From contig JASVEC010000012.1 in assembly GCA_030770535.1 (NCBI GenBank), positions 186,001 through 250,000 on the forward strand: a stretch of 64,000 nt of DNA, in the 5' to 3' direction. The notes under the pieces are model-generated. The model had not been told where the DNA came from and searched no databases. It was given only the letters and a program-made list of their open reading frames with translations. This document shows positions 14,601 to 26,412 of the stretch, piece after piece. How positions within the stretch are numbered: position 1 is the first letter of the stretch; each line of letters begins with the position of its first letter. A program made the translations under genes and the position numbers. The DNA is from Batkoa obscura. Lineage: Eukaryota > Entomophthoromycota > Entomophthoromycetes > Entomophthorales > Batkoaceae.

Positions 14601-15042
14601 ACAAATTATTATCTGCCTCTGACAACAATTTATTCACTTTTTCAAATTGATTCAAATATTCTTTATCCTTAATTAACTTACCCTCACTATCTTTAGCTTC
14701 TGAAACAAACTCATACTTTAAGGCATCAATTAATACAATGATACTTTTGGTGAATTTTGGTTCTATCTTACTACTTCCTAAATCTACAGTCTCATTGTCT
14801 AAAGTCACTCTCGTCAATAGGAATCCATCTTTAAAAAATCGACTACCAAAAGCTAAAAGCATGAAAATGTATAGTAGAAATAAACTCATCGATACATGAG
14901 TACGTGTGATGTGTTGATGGTTATCATATTGCTCCTTTTCAATCTTCCTTTGGATGTACTTTTGTTCTTCTACTTGGTTAGCGTCGGCAGCGGAAGTTGA
15001 CGCAGCTGGTTTATTAGCTGGTGGATTACGTTGTCTTGACAT
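11680..15042 (-). CDS. GPI ethanolamine phosphate transferase 3 (PIG-O / GPI13)
   Basis: ER membrane enzyme that adds ethanolamine phosphate to the third mannose of the GPI precursor. One uninterrupted frame of 1,120 residues. After a cytosolic N-terminus and one membrane segment (about 50-70) comes the lumenal alkaline-phosphatase-like domain: IIVLIDALKYEF (metal-binding Asp), APTTTLQRIKGLTTGSLPTF (catalytic Thr region), IIAHFLGVDHCGHRYGP and VFGDHGMDMKGDHGGES (metal-binding His/Asp). The rest, from about residue 500, is a multi-pass membrane region. LQRIKGLTTGSLPTFID and the length fit PIG-O rather than PIG-N or PIG-G. It converges on the NDPK-like gene, with 44 bp between stops. Confidence 0.93.
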   Translation of the reverse strand: MSRQRNPPANKPAASTSAADANQVEEQKYIQRKIEKEQYDNHQHITRTHVSMSLFLLYIFMLLAFGSRFFKDGFLLTRVTLDNETVDLGSSKIEPKFTKSIIVLIDALKYEFVSEAKDSEGKLIKDKEYLNQFEKVNKLLSEADNNLLFKFIADAPTTTLQRIKGLTTGSLPTFIDAGANFNGGNITEDNIISQLVNNNKSIAFLGDDTWLSLYPNKFDIELGSDSFNVWDLDTVDNSIFQQFDDVFYNKNAEKEWDVIIAHFLGVDHCGHRYGPNHSEMKRKLKQMDEFIFDLYQKMDEDTILFVFGDHGMDMKGDHGGESNNEIEAGLIVLSKKKIRDYYQQKELFMKLNLLNEDNSYNELINGNQINHVFNDKVRTVNQIDFVPTFSLLMGLEVPFNNLGKVILDLFLSDVNDIRFINYLKRNIKQIYTYLNEYNKLNPNDPLHINDELLEYYNKFNDAIENVNNKESVDINDLKQLISNSYQFFNLNLNNCKNRWAQFNQTNIQMGLFLLLVSCVMLACEIMFKTYPTKQYENNFNLRMGRLLSLLFGTGFIGGICGLLGIIRATPVLEDNFIFSILAASVVGYFINFGYETMEKESIVKLNIKNIINVNYNSMDLFFIVNNVITILFIIFTNASVNLVISEDSLIYYLLVFYHVGLICYLKFYLNNNNNTDNRSNIMKTNSNKLVQYSSALLLLFTIQYQITICREEQMEYCKPTFYNLTNILFNNKLFAMLSNATNSLESFSTITSYPVILISLMVAFLLKNLIVYQFKQTKSYFTSAPIWMDYLFPVYVVLITLYYFIDNNNITLINENPVYFDLLNFIKIYLIRLTISLFLITGLFLFFSNPLLINVEMIQYNNTNADDKDNNNSVIHSMVVLGIGNGYAAPILLFLSIIYLLLISVQLPMGSIVVSLGLIAIIIYSNIVDLIKEIYLLLPRGDNNKSSILPNSLQISFVLWLFLVSKLIFFSTGHQATLSSLQWNIGFVGLYEKHNLLSPLLIILNTTSGQILIALAMLYIYYFKSEPNLNKLYTTIPHCLMRYFNVYFLIFSLDLAFSSLWAGYHQRHLMVWKLFAPRYIFAVVTSFSAVSVNLFVTLFFPSVIVLNEVTDILTIIENKK

Positions 15043-17235
15043 CGTGTTAGTATGGTAGCTTATGTTATGCTCTTACGAAACTATGCCTTTATAGTGTATG
15101 TTGCAGTCTATTTCTTTATTAGCCACCTTAGCCCTGTTAGAAGTTTATTGATGGCAGATGAGGAATCTTAATTTTCTTAATAATTTTGTTAGCTTTGTTT
15201 TTTCAGGTTTAAATTTCATCCAATCAGCAGCTAAGTATGAGTTCTATTCTTCTTTACAACCAGTGAAAGTGAGTGGAATTGGTTGAAGCTTTGGAATTAT
15301 TTAATCAATGAGGTGGAATCTTCTTTTTATTTGGATTAGACATTTCGAGTTTATATCCCATAATGTAAGGGATGAAGTTAAGTGATAAATAGTACTGGTG
15401 ATAAAATTATGCTCGGTTGATGGGCCCCAGCTGCTGTTTAGTAGAGTGTGTTGTAGTGAAACGAAAACTCTCCATTTGTAGTCAAAGTGGATTTTAGCTT
15501 TTATTAATCGAATTATTTCTAACTATAAATGTTTCTTACAATGGTTTCTTTTATTCTGTAGTGTTTGCGTCACCGAAAGTTATTGGCTGAAAGAAAAGAA
15601 AATTAAAGAATCGGTTCATGGGGGAATAAGAGTATAATATTTAAATAGATATAAAAAAGCAGTAAAAACCAACAAAAATATTCTAGTTTTATAGAGATAT
15701 CATAAGCTTTAGATACAAAAAGAAGTACTTTTTTATCCATCTGATAAACATCATTGTTTTATTTAAAAAAACTTCCCTTTAATAAATACCAGCGTGACAT
15801 TTGCTACCCTTAAAAATCGGGGATTAGTTGTATAATATTCCCACGGGGTATACAACCTTGTTTAGGTTTGAAATTTAAAACAAAAATAGAAAATATTGCT
15901 CACAAAATTCTAAATAGATGAGTAAGATTATATTGGTTAATACTGCTTTTTAAAGTTTTCTACAATATTTTCAATAATCCAACTTCAACTATTCCTTGGG
16001 ATCCTCCTGCTTTGCGCCACCTTAGAATTAATAATACCTTTTTAATGTTCCAGTTTTCTCCTGCAGAATTTTGAGCACCCCCTTTTTGCAAATTGAAACT
16101 GCATAAATTGAATACTTTGATAAGAGGATGAAGTGATTTTAATACAAGTAAAGAAGAGTGATAAGATTAGATTATGTAGTCTTTTCTTTTATAAAAGATA
16201 ATATTATAGTTTATTGTATTTTATTATAAATGGTAAAGACTTCACAAGTTTATATTTAAATAGGAATGATATACAGGTGGAAATTGAACAATCTAAAGGA
16301 TTTCTTCTAGCTGGATTAGGGAAGTTTAGGTGTTTTGAATTTTGTTAATTTTTTGGGTTGCTAAAATTGAAAGTTAAAATGATTGGTTTTAGATTTAATT
16401 AAACCCCAAAATATTTAAAAAATGGTACGATAAAATATTATTTAAAAAGATAGAACGTTTTTTTCACAATAGCTGAAAGTCGTAAGTAGAAACTTATATT
16501 AAAAAACAAACTTAAAATTTCAATTAAAAGCAATTCTAAATGCCAAATGTTTTAAATGGCAAATAAAATTTTTGGGGCTAATTGCAGCTTTGAAGTTTCA
16601 TGAAATTTATTGTAAATTAATTTTCAGGAAATGTTCTTTTAAATTCCTGAATTATTATTAAATAAAGAGAATAGGCCAATTAAATGTGGTAGATTATGAA
16701 TAATTATTGTATTAGTTACAAATTTGGAGTAAATATGAAGATTATAATGATAATAGAAAGCTTATAAATATAATTAATTTTTAATTGACATAAAATAAAA
16801 GCTTATACTTTATTTACTTAAAATTTAAGTTCATCAATTACCAAAACAACCGATTTGTTGCAGACTTAAAAAGTGAATCTTAAGCCATAAGGATTTTTAT
16901 AATGATAAGATAATACAAAATATAAGTAAACTCAATGATAAAAGATAAGAATAAATAAATAATGCATTAGGGACCTTTTATTTTAAGGCAGCTACAACCG
17001 GGTTTTATAGCAAGAAACCATCCTTGAAAAAAACATAAAATCAAAGGGATAATTATCAAATTTAACATTTACACCAGCGATTTAAGCCAATCAAAAGCTT
17101 ATAAAATTGAAACTCGATTTAATTGGCTTTTAAAATTAGGTAACAATTATAAAATATGAGCTTTAGTTCGAACTTGAAGCTCAACCTTTTATTTTCCAAA
17201 CTAAAAAACTTTTCAACAAGGTTACTTATTAAAAA
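15043..17235. other. divergent intergenic region between PIG-O and HMG-CoA reductase
   Basis: About 2.2 kb of AT-rich DNA between divergent genes. I found no ORF with a family signature, no MITE copy and no RNA gene. It should carry both promoters. Confidence 0.55.
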
Positions 17236-20200
17236 ATGTTTGGGCACTCTCTATTGCGTAGTGTGATTAACCGGTCTACAAAAAACCCTATTGAAATGGT
17301 GGTAACGTGTATTCTGGTTTTGAGTTTTGTTATAACATATGTATGGAGTTTATTGAGCGGAGATAGGATTTTTAGTTATGATAGGATCCAAGATTTAACT
17401 TACAAAACGCAATCTTATTCGTTAGATGGAGAAAGGATTATGGAAGAGGAACCCAAATTCACCTTAAAGAGCATCTTGATCACTGTTCCCCATGGTTCTG
17501 AATATCCCGGAGTACTTAATAAGCCTACTTTGATCCATGGTTTAGATTATTTAAATCATATCACTAAAAACATGACTATTAATCAAAAAGGAACCACTCT
17601 TTCCGATCTTTGTCAACGTGCCAAGTCTTTCGATTCCTCTTGTTTAATGTATAGTGTTTTTGATGCGTGGGAAAATGATTCGGAAATTTTAAATAGAGAT
17701 GAGAATCCAAGTGCTACTATCCAAAATCTTGCATTGACATCAAGCATTTATTCTAATTTAATTGTAGATCATACCATATCAAAAGAGAAAGAGTTACTTA
17801 ATGCATCTGGATTATTGATTTCGTTTGTAATTCCAACCATTGACAATGAGTTCACAAAGTCATTTAATAGATGGGAGAGAAACTTACACAATTTCAAGTT
17901 TGGTAACTTCACCGCTCAACCACTCAGCTCATCCTTTAATTTTACTAACAACTCGGATTCAAATTCCGTGTTTGGTGACTTGAAAAATTTAAGCTTGAAA
18001 TTTAAAAATTTATTTGAGGAGTCTAGCAATGCGGAAGTTTTTACCGTATTCGCTGGCTATCTCATGATGTACGCTACCTTTGTCACTTTGTTTTATAAAA
18101 TGAGGCAGATTGGCTCTTATGTTACTTTACCTTTGTCTTCCCTTTTATTGGCCATCAGTGCTTTCTTATGTTCTTTACTTACGCTTGGACTTATTGGTAG
18201 TGAAGTTGATTTAGTCATCTTCACCGAAGGTATTCCTTTCTTTGTCAGTGCCATTGGATTCAATAAACCATGTAAAATGTTCCGTGCTGTTTTAGATAAA
18301 TACAATAATGAATCTAAAGATGAAGCAAAGAGTTCTTCAGAGATCATTGCTTCAGGGGTGGAGTCAATTTCCTCTTCTTTACTTAGAGAATATTCTTTTG
18401 AAATCGGTGTTTTATCTCTTGGTGCTGCTACTGGCATCAAAGGGCTTTCAGAGTTTTGTTTACTTAGTGCTTTGACTGTCTTATATGATGCTATCTTTTT
18501 ATTTACTACTTTCCCAGCTATTCTCACCCTTAAAGTAGAATTATTACGTAAACGTGAAAATAAGATCAAAAAAGTCAGCTCCGAGCTTGATTTAACCAAC
18601 CCAGCCAATTATAAAAAGATCACCTTAAGAGCTTTGGTAGATGATTATTCTGAAAACGATCCCTCTAGCTCTACTATTTCACATGTTAAAATATTACTAA
18701 TTTTAGCTTTTGTATTGATGCAAGCACCTGGCTTGATCAATAAAAGCCCAGCAATTACAAATAATATTTTGGAACCAATGGATTATAACTTTATTTTAGA
18801 AGCTATTTCAAAACAGACTGGCCTTAGTGAGTATACCATCAAAGTATGTACTCCCTTTGTTGTTATCGGCCGTCAATTAGGCTTCATCGATTCCCTCAAC
18901 TCTCTCTTTGGTGCCTCTGATTTCACTAATAAGGTTCTTGGCTCTTTACTAATTGTTTCTTTGACGATAAATGCGATGATGTATCTCTCTACTAACCAAA
19001 CTAAAACTGAAAAGACGATTACCCCCCCAGTTTCTGTTTCCTCTACCCCAATTTCAGCTCCAGCTACATTAGCTATGACCCCAATCGAAAAAACTCCCCA
19101 ACCACCTACAGAAGATTCAACCACTAAAGTATGTAAATTTTTAATTGATGGTGATCAAGTACGTGATGTTGAAGAGTGCGCTGAGATCATTAAAATTGCA
19201 CCAGAAGCTTTATCAGATTTGGAGGTGCTTCAACTTGTTAAAGCAGGTAAACTTGCTTCGTATGCACTTGAAAAAACATTAGGTGATCTTACACGTGCGG
19301 TCAACATCCGTCGTTCCCTCATTTCTCCTGGGTTAGCTAGCAGTTTCCTTCCTTTCCAACATTACGACTATTCCAAAGTGATTGGTCAATGCTGTGAAAA
19401 TGTAGTTGGATATATGCCTTTACCAGTGGGTATTGCTGGCCCTATCAATGTAGATGGTGTTTCTTACCATGTACCTATGGCTACTACTGAAGGTTGCTTG
19501 GTTGCTTCTACCTCTCGTGGGTGTAAAGCAATCAATCTTGGCGGCGGAGCAACCACTGTACTTAGTCAGGACGGTATTACCCGTGGACCATGCGTTGAAT
19601 TCCCTAGTTTAACAGAAGCTTTTGAGTGCAAAGACTATATTGAGTCTGAAAAAGGATATAAGCATGTTAAACAAGCATTTGACTCTACCTCTCGCTTCGC
19701 ACGTTTACAAAGGATAAAAGCGGCTTTAGCTGGACGTTTGCTCTTTATCAGATTTGCTACCTCCACTGGGGATGCTATGGGTATGAATATGGTTTCAAAA
19801 GGGTCTGAAAAGGCTCTTGCTGCTCTTCAAGAAAGATTCCCAGCTATGCAAATCATCTCTATCAGTGGTAATTATTGTACGGATAAAAAACCAGCAGCTA
19901 TCAACTGGATCGAAGGACGAGGTAAATCAGTGGTTGCTGAAGCAGTGATCCCTAAAAACGTCGTTGAGAAGGTATTGAAGACGACTGTGAGTGCATTGGT
20001 AGAATTGAACATATCGAAAAATTTAGTTGGCTCAGCCATGGCTGGTTCGGTAGGTGGATTCAGTGCACATGCGGCAAATATGCTCACAGCTGTGTTTTTA
20101 GCCACTGGTCAAGACCCAGCTCAAAATGTAGAAAGTTCCAATTGTATTACATTGATGAAGGCTGTTAACCAAGGACAAGACTTATTAATCTCATGTTCTA

Positions 20201-20436
20201 TGCCATCTATTGAGGTTGGTACCATTGGTGGCGGTACCCAGCTTCCTGCTCAAGCAGCTTGTCTTGATTTACTCGGAGTACGTGGCGCCCATCCACAAGA
20301 GCCTGGAGCAAACGCACGCCGATTAGCACGTGTGATCTGTGCAACTGTTATGGCTGGTGAACTCTCGCTTATGTCCGCATTGGCAGCAGGTCATTTAGTT
20401 CAAAGTCATATGCAACACAATAGAGCTAAAAAATAA
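17236..20436 (+). CDS. 3-hydroxy-3-methylglutaryl-CoA reductase (class I)
   Basis: Rate-limiting mevalonate-pathway enzyme of the ER membrane, encoded by one uninterrupted frame of 1,066 residues. A transmembrane segment near 20-40 and a cluster of hydrophobic segments at about 275-480 fit the fungal sterol-sensing-domain layout. A Ser/Thr/Pro-rich linker (about 595-630) leads to the catalytic domain: [13 protein letters not shown] (about 725), [13 protein letters not shown] (catalytic Glu), DAMGMNM (about 846), [10 protein letters not shown] (catalytic Lys), GQDLLIS (Asp) and [17 protein letters not shown] (about 995). [20 protein letters not shown] closes the chain and carries the catalytic His; the residue after HNR, where animal enzymes have the AMPK-target Ser, is Ala. 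Confidence 0.97.
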   Translation: MFGHSLLRSVINRSTKNPIEMVVTCILVLSFVITYVWSLLSGDRIFSYDRIQDLTYKTQSYSLDGERIMEEEPKFTLKSILITVPHGSEYPGVLNKPTLIHGLDYLNHITKNMTINQKGTTLSDLCQRAKSFDSSCLMYSVFDAWENDSEILNRDENPSATIQNLALTSSIYSNLIVDHTISKEKELLNASGLLISFVIPTIDNEFTKSFNRWERNLHNFKFGNFTAQPLSSSFNFTNNSDSNSVFGDLKNLSLKFKNLFEESSNAEVFTVFAGYLMMYATFVTLFYKMRQIGSYVTLPLSSLLLAISAFLCSLLTLGLIGSEVDLVIFTEGIPFFVSAIGFNKPCKMFRAVLDKYNNESKDEAKSSSEIIASGVESISSSLLREYSFEIGVLSLGAATGIKGLSEFCLLSALTVLYDAIFLFTTFPAILTLKVELLRKRENKIKKVSSELDLTNPANYKKITLRALVDDYSENDPSSSTISHVKILLILAFVLMQAPGLINKSPAITNNILEPMDYNFILEAISKQTGLSEYTIKVCTPFVVIGRQLGFIDSLNSLFGASDFTNKVLGSLLIVSLTINAMMYLSTNQTKTEKTITPPVSVSSTPISAPATLAMTPIEKTPQPPTEDSTTKVCKFLIDGDQVRDVEECAEIIKIAPEALSDLEVLQLVKAGKLASYALEKTLGDLTRAVNIRRSLISPGLASSFLPFQHYDYSKVIGQCCENVVGYMPLPVGIAGPINVDGVSYHVPMATTEGCLVASTSRGCKAINLGGGATTVLSQDGITRGPCVEFPSLTEAFECKDYIESEKGYKHVKQAFDSTSRFARLQRIKAALAGRLLFIRFATSTGDAMGMNMVSKGSEKALAALQERFPAMQIISISGNYCTDKKPAAINWIEGRGKSVVAEAVIPKNVVEKVLKTTVSALVELNISKNLVGSAMAGSVGGFSAHAANMLTAVFLATGQDPAQNVESSNCITLMKAVNQGQDLLISCSMPSIEVGTIGGGTQLPAQAACLDLLGVRGAHPQEPGANARRLARVICATVMAGELSLMSALAAGHLVQSHMQHNRAKK

Positions 20437-22984
20437 GGGGTGGGTGAGAATGAATTTTAACTAATAGTATGCGATATGCAGTTTGCTTTTTAGAGCTTAT
20501 ATTTTCCTTAATTTTGTAGTTTTTTTTTGTATACGCTGTGATGGCCATCTTTGAGACGAATGATGGCTACACTTTCTTCTCATTTTTAAATAAAATTTAA
20601 TACTTCTAGTTGTTAGTATTTTTATTTTTCATAAACAGTATCGTATATTTACTGTATTTTGGTATACTTTAATTTGGTCTTTTTATTAAAGTATGAGTTG
20701 AGCACTTTGATGTTTTAGTATATAGAGATGAATTTAAAGTTTTAATTATAGTTTAAAATAAAACTTCTAGTTTATTAGGTTTAAATTTCAAAATTAGTAC
20801 AATGTTTTATCTCATAGCATTCTGACCATTTTTTATCTAACATAAAGGAAGATATTTTAGCAGCTATTCTGAAGTAAAAAAAACACTCCTGTTAGCTTAC
20901 TTGAGGTTCAAGTAATAAGTTGGCTACAGCTGTTAAAGCTCAAATATGCAGTGATTAACTGTTCATTTCGGAATAAAATCTTAGCCATAAATATCGCTAA
21001 AGTTTAAGAATATACCTTTAAAAACAACCAAACAGATAGTACCCAAAGGAACTTGCAAGGAAGTACATATTGAACTTTAACAGTTATATTTTTATAATTT
21101 TGTATACAGTTTATAATTTTTATACCCAAAGAAAGCAAAATTAAACTTCCCAATCAGTAAAATGACAATATGATGCCATTAATTATGAAAATAACAACTT
21201 GAGATAGCATATCTGTCGAATAAATTTAATTTGTAGAAATTGTTTTTGAAATCCATGAAATGTAACATTTACTTAGAAAAATGTTCTCTAAAGCTTGACT
21301 GATCCAAATAATCGAGAAAAGTCATTCAAAGACAAATGAACAAAAATATCGCTATTTAGATAATAGTTGGACAATTTTATTTCTAATTGAATGTATTTAA
21401 CTAATGTGTTAATATATAACATATAAGTCCATAAAAAAGTCGCATATATCATAAAAGCTTCATTTTAATAGTAAAAAATTACAGGAGATTTTGGAAGTAA
21501 AAGTATAGAAAGATTTATAAAATAATACAATAAACACAGTTAGTGACCACTTTTAATCACAACATAAATTCCAATTTTAAAGGGATGCTTCAATATCCGT
21601 AAACTCTGTGACTGGAAGATATTATACTTTATCCAATAAATTTTATAATATTTTAACAAGCTATTCATCAATCTTCAACTTTTTTTAATATATATATGGG
21701 GGTGTTTTTTTTAGTTTCATTATTTTTTCCATTTTTTAAGCGCTATTTGAGCGGAAAGATTGTTAATAAAATTCTTAAACACAAAAATACATCCCCATAT
21801 GGATAATAACTCTCAATCAATATCATTTTAAGATGCATAATGATATAATATTTGAGTGAAATCAATCTAACTTCCCAAAATACGTTTATAAACTAATTGA
21901 CTGATAATTTTACAAGATTAAATGCCCTATACAAATCAAATGTGACTTTAAAATAATCACCTTCTTATCAATTATAAATATGTATATGTGGTAACCATAC
22001 TCACTTTATTGAATATAAACAGATATAAACAGATATAAAAAGAGGTTTTAAGACCATACATAATGGATATAAGATTGAATCATTACTATACAGCCCCATT
22101 TATGATTATATTCATATGCCTCAAAAAATAGCACAAAATATGACTACAACAGTTAAAAAAGCTATGTTAAAATATGTATTGTTTTTGGACTTGAAAGGTA
22201 TTTGTTGTTGCGGTTATATTTTGCCCTGTTTTTTTGAAGTCCATGAATACAGTAATATAAATGGAACTACCCAATAATTGCCACTTAATAGTTTTTAATT
22301 GTTTTAAATTTCAAATAGTTCAGTGACATTGTTTTTTTTAAAAATAAATGTCTTATTTGAAATAATTTTAATTAACATTATAGCGAGCTCATGTTTTTAT
22401 AATTTTAGGTTAAATGAATGAGGTTGTAAGTATATATAAGGTAATAATAAAGTAAAATTGATCATGTATCTATCCTTAACACATTATATTATTTACGAAT
22501 ACTGAAAATTATTAAAACGCCAATTTTGGGATTATTTATTCATTGTAAAATAATTTTTGAAAAATCTATGCCTACATTATCGTTTATTTTATAAAGAGTG
22601 GTATTAATCTTATAAACCTTTAGGTTGGTACAAGCTTCTTATCTTGGTTGTGGACCGATACGAAGTTTATAAGGATTACTCATTTTGGGCTTCTAATATA
22701 TGCAGGATAATCATTTATCTTACATTTCCAAGAAACTAAAGAATTAGTAATGGGTTCTTTAAAGTAAATTTGGGATAATAAAGCTATACGAGTAGCAGAA
22801 TAGCTATATTTAGATTGAAGAACCAAGATCTAATAGAATAAAACAAAATACCTAATAAAGGTTTGGTTCGATTTAATTTAACATATTAAAATATTACGAT
22901 ACACTATATAAACTAATAAATAATTTGTTTATGATTATAAGTTTTATTAAAATATTTTTTATTATAGGCTTAAATTCAAATATC
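20437..22984. other. intergenic, HMG-CoA reductase to GGPP synthase
   Basis: 2.5 kb with one MITE (copy 5) and otherwise no supported gene. A pyrimidine-rich TTTTATTATAG just before the GGPP synthase start could be the acceptor of a 5'-UTR intron. Confidence 0.5.
21697..21797 (+). mobile_element. MITE copy 5
   Basis: Full-length 101-bp copy, TGGGGGTG to CATCCCCA, with TA on each side, in the spacer between HMG-CoA reductase and GGPP synthase. Confidence 0.9.
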
Positions 22985-24212
22985 ATGGGTGCTACTATTA
23001 ACTCAGAAGCAATAGAAACAAAGAATAATGTAAATTATTCATAGTAAAGTTAATAACACAATACTTAAGCTCCATTTAGTTACTGTTAGAGCCATATAAT
23101 TACATATGTAGTAACCCTGGAAAAACGTTTCGAACCAAGTTATTGGAAGCGTTTCAATTTTGGTTAAATATAGATGCAGAGAAGTCAAAAATAATTGGTG
23201 AGGTTATGGAGATGCTACACAATGCTTCATTATTAATTGATGACATACAAGATAATTCTGAATTAAGAAGAGGGAATCCAGGTAACTTAAACAAACCAAG
23301 ATTTATAACTGATATTTTATTAAACTAACTTTATAAAGTTGCTCACCGTATTTATGGGATACCAATAACAATCAACTGCGCTAATTATGTCTATTTTTTA
23401 GCGTTACAAAAAGTTTATGAGTTAAATGATCCAGAGTTAGTGCAGATTTATTCTACTGAATTAATCAAATTGCACCAAGGTCAAGGAATGGAGTTACACT
23501 ATAGAGATAGAAATATTTGTCCTTCTGAACAACAATATTTAGATATGGTTAATAATAGTATTTTTTATATTTTAGACCTATATTTTGTATTTATTATTTT
23601 ATTTTAGAAACTGGAGGTTTATTGAGGTTAGGAATTAAAATGATGCAGCAAATTTCAAATTCTAATGTGTAACTTTATCATCGATACATAATCATAATAA
23701 TATATTGATAGTCAATTTGAAATAGAGATTACGTGCCTTTAGTTAATTTATTAGGAGAGTACTATCAGATTCGAGATGATTATGTTAATTTAAAGGCAGA
23801 AGATGTAATTGCATTAAAATTAAATATTTTCACTAATTTTGATAATTTTTAGTACCATTCTGCTAAAGGTTATTGTGAAGATTTAAGTGAAGGAAAATAT
23901 TCATTTCCTATCATTCATTCTTTGAGAACTGGAGATAATATGCATCAATTAGAAAGTAACTAATTCATTATATCACATTTACTTTATGTGTATATTGATT
24001 GTTATATTATTTTTATTATGTTAGATATTTTAAAGCAACGTACCGAAGATATTAATTTGAAGAAATTTGCCTTATTATTAATGGAAAAAACAAACTCATT
24101 TAAATACACTAAAGCTTATTTAGATCAATTATTAATTCAAATTCAAGATTTAGTTTTAAGTCTTGATAAAAATGATTTATTATTTGATATTATTAATGAA
24201 TTAAAAATTTAG
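22985..24212 (+). CDS. geranylgeranyl diphosphate synthase
   Basis: Trans-isoprenyl diphosphate synthase, adding isopentenyl diphosphate units to give C20 GGPP for protein prenylation and terpenoids. At least seven exons: 22985-23029, 23080-23281, 23339 to about 23553, and four more ending at 24212. The start [15 protein letters not shown] is short, then LLLEPYNYI and [19 protein letters not shown] as in fungal GGPPS. The first Asp-rich motif is DDIQD (in [16 protein letters not shown]), followed by [28 protein letters not shown] and the second Asp region [28 protein letters not shown] follows. About 310 residues. The intron after N-P-G ends in AAG rather than TAG. It sits 2.5 kb downstream of HMG-CoA reductase on the same strand. 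Confidence 0.92.
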
Positions 24213-25529
24213 ATAATTCTGAATTTAAAAAAAGTTAAACGACAAATAAAGTTTATACTTGGTTTCTTTACTTCATTTATCCTTGACTTTTCTCTTCTTT
24301 TGCTTCGCTTTTAAAATTGTCTACCTAAGAAACAAAGTACTTATAGTATTTACAAAAAAACAAGAAAAGTCTAATAATAAACTTTAATAATAAGATGAGG
24401 AAATTAAGTGACTAAAAAGGAATAATAGAACAGCAAATTTAATTAAAGTTGATTAAAATCCGATGGGAAATTAAGGTTACAACAAAACCCAATTTCATTC
24501 AAAAGCGATAGTTATTCTAAATTGGCTTTTTGGGTAACATGAATTTTCTCAGGCTTTACAAATAATATTATACATAGCTTTTTGACTGGACTATTAAATA
24601 CATATTCAAAAGCATTAAATACATTGTAGTTAAAAAGTAAGCAGTCAGATTATGTATATCCAACAACCAACTAAATAGTATTCACTCCTACTAATTAATA
24701 TCAGACTTTAATTGTTTCATGTTATGATAGGTTAAAACAATGTAATTTTTATTAAAGAACACTATTTTAAAGTCAGTTTTCTTTTCATATGCCTTTTATT
24801 TTCTGTTTTGTTTTTTAATAAATTTGCAGCTAGGTCATAATTATTAAAGGTGTTTTTAATAGTATTTTATATCATAACTGATAATTCCAGTTCTATCCTC
24901 TTTTATATTCAGATACTACAGTCTCGGATAAAAGTAAATGCTTCTTATTTTCTTGTTTTTTGACAATATTAACATATGGGGGTGTTTTTTCTGGTTTCAT
25001 TACTTTTTCCATCTTTCAAACGTTATTTAAGTGGAAAAATTGTTAGTAAAATTCTTAAACACAAAAATATATCCCCATATTGTTGTTGGGAAATGTATTG
25101 GTACATTTTTTAAATTATGGGTGGTGTAATTTTTTTACTTTGTAATTTATTAAAATTTTATTAAAATTTAAAAAAAATATAAGCATTTACTCATTTCTAT
25201 CAAGCATTGGACTTTTATATTATTTTAAAGCCAAACCACTAAAGACCAAAATTGTTTTTTACACTGTCTCAATTTGTAGTTTTTAGTATAAACTTGTTAT
25301 CCAGTATAACATTCGACTTAAATTTGTTAAAATTAGCATGTATGACCTACAATACTGATGTAAGTTTTTTATCTATTAAAATTTATAGAACCTAAACTTT
25401 CGCAAATTAACGTAAATTATTAGTAAATTTATGAAATACTAAAAAAATATTCATCACTTAATTAGCACTGCTCAATTGATAGTGAAACATCATGCTAAAT
25501 TTGAAAATGTAAACAAGAAACTATCTATA
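24213..25529. other. intergenic with MITE copy 6
   Basis: About 1.3 kb without a supported gene. Only MITE copy 6 stands out. Confidence 0.55.
24977..25077 (+). mobile_element. MITE copy 6
   Basis: Full-length 101-bp copy between TA dinucleotides. It has several family-typical substitutions (AAACGTTATTTAAGTGG core) shared with copy 7, which lies 450 bp away in the opposite orientation. Confidence 0.9.
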
Positions 25530-25530
25530 T

Positions 25531-25632
25531 AGGAGGATGTATTTTTGTGTTTAAGAATTTTACTAACAATTTTTCCACTTAAATAACGTTTGAAAGATGG
25601 AAAAAGTGATGAAGCCAAAAAAAACACCCTCA
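25531..25632 (-). mobile_element. MITE copy 7 (supplies the hydrolase start codon)
   Basis: About 102 bp, reverse orientation, ends GGAGGATG and CACCCTCA, next to TATA. Its right half contains the ATG at 25597 and the next codons of the hydrolase-like frame. Confidence 0.88.
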
Positions 25633-26412
25633 TATAATGATTTAAATCAAAATATCTACTTTGATTTAATTACCTTTTCAAATTACATCTCAAAGCCTCC
25701 ATTAATGTTATTAATTCCAAGTGACGCCTGGGTATCTGAAGATATAGAACCAAGTAAAATTATGGCAGCTAATTTAGCCAAGAATCATGGCATTATGACT
25801 GCTATCATACATCACTGTTTGAGTCAAAGGGATGGAGAAAATAAAGTTAGGCATCCTAGTTATATAGAAGACATTATAAAAGCTTTCTTTAATGTTACTT
25901 CTTCTTTGAATCATCTTAATCTAAAAGATAGAAAAATAGTTGTTAGCAATTATTCTACTGGCGCCCGCCTAAGTGCTTTATTAGCATCAAATGCTGGTCA
26001 ATATGCTAATAGTGACAACAATAAGCTTTTAAATCAAACCAAAGGAGTTGTTTCAATCGATGGTATCTTTGATTTAGAGTTATTAACTAAACAAAATAGT
26101 TTATATATTCGTCAATTTATTGAACCTGCATTTGTTACTGATGAATCAGATGCATGGAAAAAGGCATCTCCACAATATAGTGTTACTTCTAATTCATTGA
26201 ACAAGATCAGCAATGCTTCACTACCAAAGTATCTATTAATTGATTCTGCTGAGGATATCCTTATTAGCTCTCAGCAAACAATTCAATTTGCTGAGCATTT
26301 ATATGATATTGTATTAAAACAATTTGATTTTATCTATGAACTTGGTAAACATGGTCAAATTTCTACTTATGCTGAAGTACAAGATAATATCGCTAGTTTT
26401 ATTCTAAATTAA
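25597..26412 (+). CDS. arylformamidase-like alpha/beta hydrolase paralogue with degenerate catalytic motifs
   Basis: Open frame of 271 residues. Residues 1 to about 12 (MEKVMKPKKTPS) are encoded by MITE copy 7, so the present ATG is probably not the ancestral one. Blocks shared with the pseudogene at 5.9-6.8 kb are VSEDIEPSKIMAANLAK, IIHH, LNLKD, KASPQYSVTSNSLNKIS, IDSAEDILISSQQTIQFAEHLYD and GKHGQISTY. Family members have an oxyanion HGG motif, which here reads PSD. The GHSAG nucleophile elbow reads NYSTG, keeping Ser but not the first Gly. The likely Asp (SAED) and His (GKHGQ) remain. This is either a young pseudogene still open or a protein with changed activity. Its 3' end lies 337 bp from the isomerase gene on the same strand. 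Confidence 0.6.
   Translation: MEKVMKPKKTPSYNDLNQNIYFDLITFSNYISKPPLMLLIPSDAWVSEDIEPSKIMAANLAKNHGIMTAIIHHCLSQRDGENKVRHPSYIEDIIKAFFNVTSSLNHLNLKDRKIVVSNYSTGARLSALLASNAGQYANSDNNKLLNQTKGVVSIDGIFDLELLTKQNSLYIRQFIEPAFVTDESDAWKKASPQYSVTSNSLNKISNASLPKYLLIDSAEDILISSQQTIQFAEHLYDIVLKQFDFIYELGKHGQISTYAEVQDNIASFILN

Noticed and set aside
18117-18608. 163-codon minus-strand frame
   Set aside because: It lies wholly inside the HMG-CoA reductase gene on the opposite strand and has no family pattern; it mirrors codon bias of the real gene. The same holds for 18873-19124 and 19872-20105.
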